DNA from: Dehalococcoidia bacterium
Lineage (GTDB): Bacteria; Chloroflexota; Dehalococcoidia; Bin125
DNA length: 5,468 nt
Assembly: GCA_007571275.1 (NCBI GenBank)
Contig: RKRS01000178.1
Coordinates: 1-5,468, forward strand
Direction of reading: 5' to 3'
Shown here: positions 1 to 5,468 of the stretch, piece after piece
Position numbering within the stretch: the stretch's first letter is position 1
Layout of the letters: every line of letters begins with the position of its first letter
Notes under the pieces: generated by a model
The model's input: the letters and a program-made list of their open reading frames with translations, nothing else
What the model was told of the DNA's origin: nothing
The model's database searches: none
Position numbers and translations under genes: made by a program

Positions 1-852
1 GACGCGCGGCTCTCGGCTGGCTTCCCGGGGACTGCAAACGCCGATGATCGGGCCAAGCTGGAAGCGCACTTCGGTCTCGACAAACCAGTCCACGTGCAAT
101 ACGTCAACTGGATCGGACAGGTGTTCACCGGCGATTTCGGTACGTCCTGGCTAACGAAAGAGGACATTCTCGATAACTTCCGTCGCCGGATGCCGGTCAC
201 CATAGAACTGCTCATTCTGACCTTGATCATCTATATCCCGCTGGGGATTGGAACGGGGGTGTGGTCGGCCGTTCGCCAAAACAAAGCTGACGACTACAGC
301 ATTCGCTTCATCACGATTCTGTTCCTGGCCATCCCGAATTTCTGGCTCGCCACCCTGGTGGTCGTCGTGCCGTTGGTCCTCTGGGGATATGCGCCGCCTG
401 TGCCCTATGTCCAGCTCTGGGAGGAGCCTGGTACCAACCTGATCCAGATGATCGTGCCCGCCGCCATCGCCGCGTTGGCAGGCGCGGCCGTGCTCGGTCG
501 CGTCGCGCGTTCCGAAATGCTCGAGGTCCTGCGCCAGGACTACGTCAGAACGGCGTACGCCAAGGGGTTGACGGGGGTAGTCGTGGTTGTCCGCCATGCG
601 CTGCACAACGCGATGATCCCACTGATCACGCTGATCGGCCTCGTCTTCGCCAACGGCGTCGCCGGTGCGGTGATCGTCGAGCAGATCTTCGCCATCCCAG
701 GCATGGGACGCTATCTCGTGCAATCCCTGCTCAACAACGATCTCCCTGTAGTCCAGGTCTGGATGCTGATCTTTGGCGCAGCGTTCATCCTGGTCAACCT
801 GCTCGTCGATCTCAGTTACGGCATGTTTGATCCAAGGATTCGGTTCCAGTGA
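1..852 (+). CDS. ABC transporter permease, DppB/OppB type (5' end cut by window edge)
   Basis: This is an inner-membrane permease subunit of a dipeptide/oligopeptide/nickel-type ABC importer. The frame is open from base 1 to the TGA at 850-852 (283 visible residues). The first visible residues resemble the stretch just after the family's N-terminal PGD motif, so roughly 35-45 residues, including the first membrane helix, lie outside the window. The periplasmic loop typical of the family follows (GLDKPV near residues 25-30, GDFGTSW at 44-50). Hydrophobic segments lie near residues 66-88, 103-130, 147-167, 205-230 and 250-272. The EAA-type cytoplasmic loop that docks on the ATPase runs from about 172 (EMLEVLRQDYVRTAYAKGL) to RHALHN near 198-203. 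The C-terminus YGMFDPRIRF is typical. A GTG at 94 lies inside the conserved loop and is not the true start. The stop overlaps the next permease gene by 4 bases. Family assignment is firm; the substrate cannot be read from a permease. Confidence 0.95.
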   Translation, partial: DARLSAGFPGTANADDRAKLEAHFGLDKPVHVQYVNWIGQVFTGDFGTSWLTKEDILDNFRRRMPVTIELLILTLIIYIPLGIGTGVWSAVRQNKADDYSIRFITILFLAIPNFWLATLVVVVPLVLWGYAPPVPYVQLWEEPGTNLIQMIVPAAIAALAGAAVLGRVARSEMLEVLRQDYVRTAYAKGLTGVVVVVRHALHNAMIPLITLIGLVFANGVAGAVIVEQIFAIPGMGRYLVQSLLNNDLPVVQVWMLIFGAAFILVNLLVDLSYGMFDPRIRFQ

Positions 853-1739
853 GCAGTGCAGAACCTCGCGCGGTGGTCTTCGACATATACGGGCTTCCCG
901 AGAAGCCGCCCCTCAGCGTTCGCGCGCGCCGACTGCTGCGGCAACATCCGCTGGGCGCATTCGGACTACTGATCGTCATTCTGGTGGTCTTCTTCGCCGC
1001 TTTCGGGCCGCTGATCGCCGGCGATGCGGAAACGATCTCGCCCAAAATCCTGTACAGCCCCAACAGCGAGCACTGGTTCGGTACCGACCGGCTCGGACGG
1101 GACTATCTGGCGCGCGTGATTGCGGGCGCACGGCTCTCGATGTCGTTGGCCCTGGGCGCGATGGCGATCGGCGTCGGCGCGGCGCTTGTCCTTGGCATGG
1201 TCTCGGCATACGCGAAAGGCGCAGTCGATCTGCTGCTGCAGCGGCTGATCGACATGCTGCTCGCCTTCCCTGGCCTCGTCCTGTTGCTCCTGCTGTCCCA
1301 GGTAATCGGTCGCAACTGGCAATCCGTTGCCTTGGGCATGGGAATTCTGTTCGCCGTCGGAATGGTCCGTATCGTGCGTGCGAGTACGCTCGCAACCTTG
1401 GCCCAAAGCTATGTCGAAGCCGCCCAGCTCGTCGGCGCGTCACCGTTCCGCATTCTCTGGCGACACGTGCTACCGAACATGGGTCCGCCGCTGCTGATCT
1501 ATGTCACCGCCCTGCTCGGCGGCGCCATTCTGTTCGAGGGCGCGCTCTCCTTCCTCGGGCTCGGCGTCCCACCGCCGGATCCGTCCTGGGGGCGGATGCT
1601 GACCGAAGCCCGCTCCAATTGGAAGCATCCTCATCTGAGTATCTTCCCCGGCGTCGCCATGACGATCGCCGTGCTTGGCTTCAACCTCGTGGGCGACTCC
1701 ATCCGCGACATCTTCGATCCACGTTTACGCGGTGGTTAG
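849..1739 (+). CDS. ABC transporter permease, DppC/OppC type
   Basis: This 296-residue protein is the second permease subunit, pairing with the upstream DppB-like protein to form the membrane channel. The GTG start at 849 overlaps the preceding TGA (GTGA), a classic sign of translational coupling. A weak Shine-Dalgarno, AAGGA at 834-838, lies 10 bases upstream. The N-terminal OppC-type segment has a membrane helix at about 36-57, followed by the family hallmark HWFGTDRLGRD at 75-85. Further hydrophobic segments lie near 97-123, 134-154, 160-178, 212-240 and 262-285. The EAA loop reads EAAQLVGAS at 190-198, followed by RHVLPN. The signature PPPDPSWG begins at 241, and the C-terminus DIFDPRLRGG is canonical. 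Length fits the family (about 280-310). The gene ends the transporter operon in this direction, because the next gene is on the opposite strand, so the ATPase and binding-protein genes must be upstream or elsewhere. Substrate unknown. Confidence 0.96.
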   Translation: MSSAEPRAVVFDIYGLPEKPPLSVRARRLLRQHPLGAFGLLIVILVVFFAAFGPLIAGDAETISPKILYSPNSEHWFGTDRLGRDYLARVIAGARLSMSLALGAMAIGVGAALVLGMVSAYAKGAVDLLLQRLIDMLLAFPGLVLLLLLSQVIGRNWQSVALGMGILFAVGMVRIVRASTLATLAQSYVEAAQLVGASPFRILWRHVLPNMGPPLLIYVTALLGGAILFEGALSFLGLGVPPPDPSWGRMLTEARSNWKHPHLSIFPGVAMTIAVLGFNLVGDSIRDIFDPRLRGG

Positions 1740-3001
1740 GGAAGCTTCTCCGCGACCGCGCCGTTCTCGATCAGCTTGTCGATTGCCGTGTCGTCGAGGC
1801 CGAGTTCTGCCATCACTTCGCGTAGATGCTCGCCGAAGGCGGGGGTTCGCTCGGCTGCGCGATAGTGGTCGCGGCTGAACTTGAGCGGGGCCTGAGGCAT
1901 CAGTACCGGGCCAACTGCAGGATGGTCGAATTCGTGCACGTACTCGTTGACACGCGCGTGCTCGCTGAGCAGCGTTTCCTCGAGCGAACTCATCAGCGCA
2001 CAGGGAATGCCTGCTGCCTGCATCCGATCACGTAGCGCCTCACCATCCTGCTGGCGCACGACTGCGCGAATCCGAGCGCGTAAGGCGGCGAAGTGATCAC
2101 GCGGATCGTCTGGCATTTCCCACTCAGGATCGTGCGCGCTAGGATCATCGATCTCCAATGCGTCCAGTAGCCGTGTGAAGGCCAGCCGCGACGCGCCGAG
2201 CGTGACCCAATGTCCGTCGCGCGTCTCGTACAGCCCGCCGACGATCAGCGCCGTCTGCTCGCGACGATGTCTGGCGGCGTCGCGTGGATGCGGCTGTTCG
2301 GCCTGCATCCAGTCGGCGAACTCGCGCTTCCAGCCGTCAACGGCGTCGAACAGGTTCGCAGTGGCCGTTTGCAGCGCCAGTCCCGCCTGATAGAGCGAGG
2401 TGCGCACGTGTTGTCCCTTGCCGGTGAACTGCCGACGATAGAGCGCCCCGGCGATCCCGAAGGCGAGGATCGTCCCGGCGTGGAAGTCGCACAGATAGGC
2501 GTCGAGCAGTTGCGGCTCGTCGCCTTCAAAGTTGGCGGTCGACATGGTCAGCCCCGATGCGGCCGCAGCCTGGAAGTCGGCGCCGAGATGCATCCCGAAG
2601 GGTCCCGCTTCGCCCATCGCCGAGATTTCGCCCACGATGATCCGCTCGTTCTCGGCGCTCAGCGACTCATAGTCCAGTCCCAGTCGCGCCAGGGCGCCAG
2701 GGCGCATATTGGAAATGATCACGTCGCTGCGCAGCGCCAAGGTTCGGACGAGCGCGCGGCCCTCAGGGTGGCGCAGGTTGATCGGTACGCCTCGCTTGCC
2801 GCGCGCCTTGATGATGTAGTGTCGACCTTCACCAGGCACAATGGTTGAGTTGAAGCGCGTCGCGTCGCCGGTGATTGGCTCAATCTTGATCACATCGGCG
2901 CCGCCGTGCGCCAGCAGCTCGCCGGCGTATGGCCCGGCGACAAACAGGCCAAATTCCAGCACGCGCAGACCGGAAAAGATTCCCTCAACAGCAGCGTCCA
3001 T
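1736..3001 (-). CDS. CaiB/BaiF family (class III) CoA-transferase
   Basis: This is a probable cytoplasmic enzyme that moves CoA between an acyl-CoA donor and a carboxylic acid through an aspartyl-CoA thioester. The ATG start at 3001 gives 421 residues, near the usual 390-430. An in-frame TTG at 3019 would add six residues, but ATG is preferred because family homology begins just after it and a modest GGGGA lies 11 bases upstream of it. Visible family features are the N-terminal GLRVLEFGLFVAGPYAGELLA (11-31), GADVIKIEP (34-42), a KRGVPINLRHPEGR stretch (69-82), MRPGALARLGLDYESL (99-114), and Asp172 in AYLCDFHAG, which aligns with the catalytic aspartate (Asp169 in formyl-CoA:oxalate CoA-transferase). 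The TAA stop interlocks with the convergent permease stop. The start faces the divergent arylsulfatase gene across a short spacer, so the two may be co-regulated. Substrate is unknown; carnitine, formyl/oxalate, bile-acid, mesaconate and arylsuccinate enzymes all share this fold. Confidence 0.93.
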   Translation of the reverse strand: MDAAVEGIFSGLRVLEFGLFVAGPYAGELLAHGGADVIKIEPITGDATRFNSTIVPGEGRHYIIKARGKRGVPINLRHPEGRALVRTLALRSDVIISNMRPGALARLGLDYESLSAENERIIVGEISAMGEAGPFGMHLGADFQAAAASGLTMSTANFEGDEPQLLDAYLCDFHAGTILAFGIAGALYRRQFTGKGQHVRTSLYQAGLALQTATANLFDAVDGWKREFADWMQAEQPHPRDAARHRREQTALIVGGLYETRDGHWVTLGASRLAFTRLLDALEIDDPSAHDPEWEMPDDPRDHFAALRARIRAVVRQQDGEALRDRMQAAGIPCALMSSLEETLLSEHARVNEYVHEFDHPAVGPVLMPQAPLKFSRDHYRAAERTPAFGEHLREVMAELGLDDTAIDKLIENGAVAEKLP

Positions 3002-3045
3002 CCGACGACCAATCCCCAAATCCGTGATCTATACCGAATGCTAAC

Positions 3046-3059
3046 GAGCGGGCGCGCTC
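3046..3059. repeat. Short inverted repeat in the divergent spacer
   Basis: GAGCG and CGCTC form perfect 5-base arms around a 4-base GGCG centre. It sits 45 bases before the CoA-transferase start and 74 bases before the sulfatase start. It could be an operator half-site pair or a small hairpin, but a match this short arises easily by chance in GC-rich DNA. Confidence 0.25.
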
Positions 3060-3122
3060 TCACAAACATCTGCAACAGACGCTTCACTATCTTGAGGAAA
3101 ACCAGCGGTTCAGCTTCAGATC

Positions 3123-3127
3123 AGGAG
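3123..3127 (+). promoter_or_regulatory. Ribosome binding site of the arylsulfatase gene
   Basis: AGGAG lies 6 bases before the ATG at 3134. This decides the start: the same frame stays open back to 2906, but that extension lies antisense to the CoA-transferase 5' end and encodes nothing sulfatase-like. Confidence 0.85.
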
Positions 3128-3133
3128 TCGGCG

Positions 3134-5410
3134 ATGAATCAGCAAGAAGATTTCGGTGGCGTGATTGGCAGAACCTTCCGCGATTCCGAACCGTGGTGGC
3201 CTCCGTTGCCGACCGCGCCGCAGGATCGTCCCAACGTCGTGGTCATTCTTTTCGACGACACCGGCTTCTCTCATCTGGGGTGTTATGGCTCAACGATTGC
3301 CACGCCCAACATCGATCGTCTCGCCGCCAATGGTCTGCGCTTCACCAACTTCCACGTCACTGCGCTCTGCTCGCCGACCCGAGCCTCGCTGCTCACCGGC
3401 CGTAACCACCACGCGGTCGGGATGCGCTCGATTTCCAGCTACGATCCTGGCTATCCCAACATGCGCGGCGCCATCAGTCGCAATGCAGCCACGATGGCCG
3501 AGATCCTGCGCGACGAGCATTACGCCACCTTTGCCGTCGGCAAATGGCACCTGAATCCATCCGAAACCTGCTCCCAGGCAGGGCCCTTCCACGACTGGCC
3601 CCTGCAACGCGGCTTCGACCGCTTCTACGGCTTCCTCTCCGGTGAAACCGACCAGTTTTACCCCGATCTCTGCTACGACAACCATCTGATCGATCCGCCG
3701 CGTACGCCCGAGGAGGGCTACCACTTCACTGAGGACATCGTCGACCAGGCCACCGGCTTCCTGCGTGACCATCAGTCGATCTATCCACAGCAGCCGTTTT
3801 TCCTCTACTTCGCGCTGGGCGCAACCCACTCTCCGCATCAGGCGCCGCAGGAGTACATCGAGCGTTATCGCGGCAAATTTGATCAGGGTTGGGACGAAGT
3901 GCGCCAGGAATGGTACGCGCGACAGCTCGAGCTGGGCGTCATTCCCGAAGGCACGGAGCTAGCCCCGCGCAATCAGGGCGTCAGGGCGTGGGATGAGTTC
4001 TCGCCCAACCAACAACGCTTCCTGGCGACCTTCCAGGAAGCGTTCGCCGGCTTTCTGACTCACACCGACGAGCAAATCGGGCGGCTCGTCTCGTATCTCG
4101 ACGCATCGGGACAGCTTGACAACACGCTACTCCTGCTCATGGCTGACAACGGCGCCAGCCAGGAAGGTGGTCCGCAAGGCGTTTCCGATACGGCGCGCTA
4201 CGGACAGCCATTGCTTGATGACATTGACGAGGCGCAGTCGCGGCTGCATCTGATCGGCGGTCCAAAGAGCTCGCCCAACTATCCATGGGGCTGGGCGCAA
4301 GCGGGAAACACGCCGCTGAAGTGGTACAAGCAGAACACGCACGGCGGTGGCGTCCGCGTACCGCTGATCGTGCATTGGCCCGATCGAATCAGCGACCGCG
4401 GTCGCTTCCGCCGCCAGTTCCACCATGTCAGCGACGTGCTCCCGACTGTGCTCGAATCGGTTCAGGCGACAGCGCCCGATGTCTACGCTGGCCAGCGTCA
4501 GATGCCGGTCAGCGGCGTCAGCTTCGCCTACGCCTTCGACGATTCGGATGCGGCAACCGCGAAAGAGACGCAGTACTTCGAGATGCTCGGTCACCGCGGT
4601 ATCTGGGTCGACGGTTGGAAAGCTGTGACCCGACACGAGAAGAACGATCCGTGGGGCGACGATGAGTGGGAGCTGTATCACGTCGCCGAGGACTTCTCGG
4701 AATCAAACAATCTTGCCGCCGAGCAGCCCCAGAAGCTGCGCGAGCTGGTCGACCGCTGGTGGGTTGAGGCCGGCCGCTACGGGGTGCTCCCGCTGGACGA
4801 CCGCAGCTTCCAGCTGGGCGGGCCCACCCAGCGACCCGGTGGCCCGCACAATGGGCTCACGTACCGCTACACACCGCCGATTTCGCATCTGCCCGGCGAG
4901 GTCGCGCCTGCGATCGGTTTGGGCTCATGGACATTGGAGGCGGACATCGAACGTGATGGCTGTGGCGACGGGGTGATCTTCGCGCGCGGCTCGGTGATGG
5001 GTGGCCTGAGCTTCTACATCAAGGACAACCGTCTGCGTTTCGATTACAACGCCTTCACTGATGTCACTCACATCGTTGCCGACAACGAGTTGCCCGACGG
5101 CCGCTGCACGGTCAGCATGAGCATGGATGGCGAGGCGCCCTCCGCGCCCGGGCAGGTCACGCTGCATCTGAACGGCGAGCGCGTCGCGGAAGGCAGTGTG
5201 CCATTCCTGGTACGCGGCGGTTTCGGCGGTCGCGGAGGAGCGGACGTCGGTTCGGATCGCAAGTCGCCCGTGACTGACTCTTACGAAGCCCCATTCGAAT
5301 TCGATGGCGCGATCCACTCATTGGAAATTGCGGTCACCCCGTATCCAAAGTCAGGCGCGGCATACGAAGCGGCAAAGAACGCGTTCCGTCTGATGATGGC
5401 GCAGCAGTAG
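3134..5410 (+). CDS. Arylsulfatase, type I (formylglycine-dependent), long form with C-terminal beta-rich domain
   Basis: This 758-residue hydrolase would cleave sulfate esters, releasing sulfate and an alcohol or phenol. The ATG at 3134 is fixed by AGGAG 6 bases upstream. The alkaline-phosphatase-like sulfatase core covers about 33-510. Asp41-Asp42 (FDDTG) and Asp338-Asn339 (DNG) match the calcium ligands. Cys79 in CSPTRASLLTGR is the residue expected to become formylglycine, with Arg83 beside it. Lys137 and His139 (GKWHL), His232 (ATHSPH) and Lys399 match the remaining active-site positions known from Pseudomonas AtsA. A sulfatase-type closing segment (WELYHVAEDFSESNNLA) follows. Residues about 570-755 form a glycine- and beta-rich tail ending YEAPFEFDGAIHSLEIAV, as in the long mycobacterial AtsA/AtsD-type enzymes of about 790 residues. 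No signal peptide or membrane segment is visible at the N-terminus (MNQQEDFGG), so a cytoplasmic location is likely. A downstream gene starts 19 bases after the stop, probably in the same operon. The exact sulfated substrate is unknown. Confidence 0.96.
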   Translation: MNQQEDFGGVIGRTFRDSEPWWPPLPTAPQDRPNVVVILFDDTGFSHLGCYGSTIATPNIDRLAANGLRFTNFHVTALCSPTRASLLTGRNHHAVGMRSISSYDPGYPNMRGAISRNAATMAEILRDEHYATFAVGKWHLNPSETCSQAGPFHDWPLQRGFDRFYGFLSGETDQFYPDLCYDNHLIDPPRTPEEGYHFTEDIVDQATGFLRDHQSIYPQQPFFLYFALGATHSPHQAPQEYIERYRGKFDQGWDEVRQEWYARQLELGVIPEGTELAPRNQGVRAWDEFSPNQQRFLATFQEAFAGFLTHTDEQIGRLVSYLDASGQLDNTLLLLMADNGASQEGGPQGVSDTARYGQPLLDDIDEAQSRLHLIGGPKSSPNYPWGWAQAGNTPLKWYKQNTHGGGVRVPLIVHWPDRISDRGRFRRQFHHVSDVLPTVLESVQATAPDVYAGQRQMPVSGVSFAYAFDDSDAATAKETQYFEMLGHRGIWVDGWKAVTRHEKNDPWGDDEWELYHVAEDFSESNNLAAEQPQKLRELVDRWWVEAGRYGVLPLDDRSFQLGGPTQRPGGPHNGLTYRYTPPISHLPGEVAPAIGLGSWTLEADIERDGCGDGVIFARGSVMGGLSFYIKDNRLRFDYNAFTDVTHIVADNELPDGRCTVSMSMDGEAPSAPGQVTLHLNGERVAEGSVPFLVRGGFGGRGGADVGSDRKSPVTDSYEAPFEFDGAIHSLEIAVTPYPKSGAAYEAAKNAFRLMMAQQ

Positions 5411-5417
5411 TCAAATC

Positions 5418-5422
5418 AGGAG
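5418..5422 (+). promoter_or_regulatory. Ribosome binding site for the gene starting at 5430
   Basis: AGGAG lies 7 bases before a GTG at 5430, just after the arylsulfatase stop. The consensus sequence and ideal spacing are the main evidence that a new gene begins here rather than untranslated sequence. Confidence 0.7.
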
Positions 5423-5429
5423 CGACGAA

Positions 5430-5468
5430 GTGACCGACTGCTGCGCCCAATCCCGCCGCCCCCACCTC
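5430..5468 (+). CDS. Start of a downstream gene, possibly a formylglycine-generating enzyme (3' end cut by window edge)
   Basis: Only 13 codons are visible: MTDCCAQSRRPHL, from a GTG start preceded by AGGAG at 7 bases. The frame is open to the window end. The gap of 19 bases after the arylsulfatase stop suggests the same transcript. Seen: a Cys-Cys pair followed by a Ser-Arg-Arg stretch near the N-terminus. Known: formylglycine-generating enzymes (SUMF1 family) are often encoded beside sulfatases, as with Rv0711/Rv0712 in Mycobacterium tuberculosis. From memory, some bacterial members begin with a short CC-x-x-S/A-R-like leader. Inferred: this may be the activating enzyme for the Cys79 of the upstream sulfatase. 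Thirteen residues cannot establish a family. A transporter, regulator or another enzyme remains possible; confidence refers mainly to the presence of a gene. Confidence 0.55.
   Translation, partial: MTDCCAQSRRPHL

Larger units (their letters stand above)
3002..3133. promoter_or_regulatory. Divergent intergenic spacer (CoA-transferase / arylsulfatase)
   Basis: This 132-base gap separates the starts of two diverging genes, so promoters for both are expected here. It looks less GC-rich than the flanking genes. No convincing -35/-10 pair was found on either strand. The best single elements are TATCTT at 3088-3093 (plus) and TATAGA (minus strand, complement of 3028-3033), neither with a good partner at 16-18 bases. 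Two short inverted repeats are visible: GAGCG/CGCTC at 3046-3059 and AACC/GGTT at 3100-3110. Assignment as a regulatory region rests on gene orientation, not on a recognised motif. Confidence 0.55.

Noticed and set aside
1741..1748. Palindrome GAAGCTTC as a possible bidirectional terminator after the permease gene
   Set aside because: The arms are only four bases with no loop or T-run, and it lies inside the CoA-transferase coding sequence.
773..1825. Long plus-strand open frame (350 codons) across the second permease gene
   Set aside because: It lies out of frame over a well-conserved permease, is arginine/alanine/serine-rich without motifs, and is the usual stop-poor shadow in GC-rich DNA.
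2210..2848. Plus-strand open frame (212 codons) opposite the CoA-transferase
   Set aside because: It is antisense to a gene with clear family motifs and has no recognisable domain or ribosome binding site.
3002..3019. Alternative TTG start adding six residues to the CoA-transferase
   Set aside because: It shows no Shine-Dalgarno and the extra residues (MGIGRR) add no family similarity; the ATG at 3001 fits better, though TTG is not excluded.
2906..3133. In-frame upstream extension of the arylsulfatase by 76 codons
   Set aside because: It runs antisense to the start of the CoA-transferase, carries no recognisable sulfatase sequence, and a strong AGGAG precedes the ATG at 3134.
4127..4681. 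Minus-strand open frame (184 codons) within the arylsulfatase gene, and a similar one at 3290-3838
   Set aside because: Both are complementary shadows of the conserved sulfatase core with no supporting motifs or start signals.

Overview
The window is GC-rich, densely coded bacterial DNA. It holds four substantial protein genes and the first codons of a fifth, and shows no RNA genes, insertion sequences, CRISPR arrays or long repeats. Taxonomy cannot be fixed from the sequence alone. The GC-rich codon use and the mix of peptide-type ABC permeases, a class III CoA-transferase and a mycobacterial-type long arylsulfatase would suit an actinobacterium, a member of the Chloroflexota or a high-GC proteobacterium.

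Layout: (1) Bases 1-1739, plus strand, carry two translationally coupled inner-membrane permeases of the dipeptide/oligopeptide/nickel ABC family. The first (DppB/OppB type) is cut by the left edge. The second (DppC/OppC type) starts inside the stop codon of the first. The substrate-binding protein and ATPases are not in view. (2) Bases 1736-3001, minus strand, carry a CaiB/BaiF (class III) CoA-transferase that runs head-on into the second permease, with interlocked stop codons. (3) Bases 3002-3133 are the only real intergenic gap, a divergent spacer that must hold the start signals for the genes on both sides. (4) Bases 3134-5410, plus strand, carry a 758-residue type I arylsulfatase with the Cys-X-Pro-X-Arg formylglycine signature, a complete set of expected catalytic residues and a C-terminal beta-rich domain. 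(5) From 5430 a new gene with a good ribosome binding site begins and is cut by the right edge. Its 13 visible residues and its position suggest, without proving, a formylglycine-generating enzyme that would activate the sulfatase.

Working together (inference): the permeases would import an unidentified peptide-like or other small solute, the sulfatase would remove sulfate from an ester, and the CoA-transferase would make a CoA thioester of a carboxylic acid. This could be a catabolic locus for a sulfated compound, but the permeases are transcribed towards the CoA-transferase and belong to a separate unit, so a shared pathway is only a possibility. Nothing here is clearly a previously undescribed system. 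The most useful leads are the truncated gene at the right edge and the sulfatase/CoA-transferase divergent pair.
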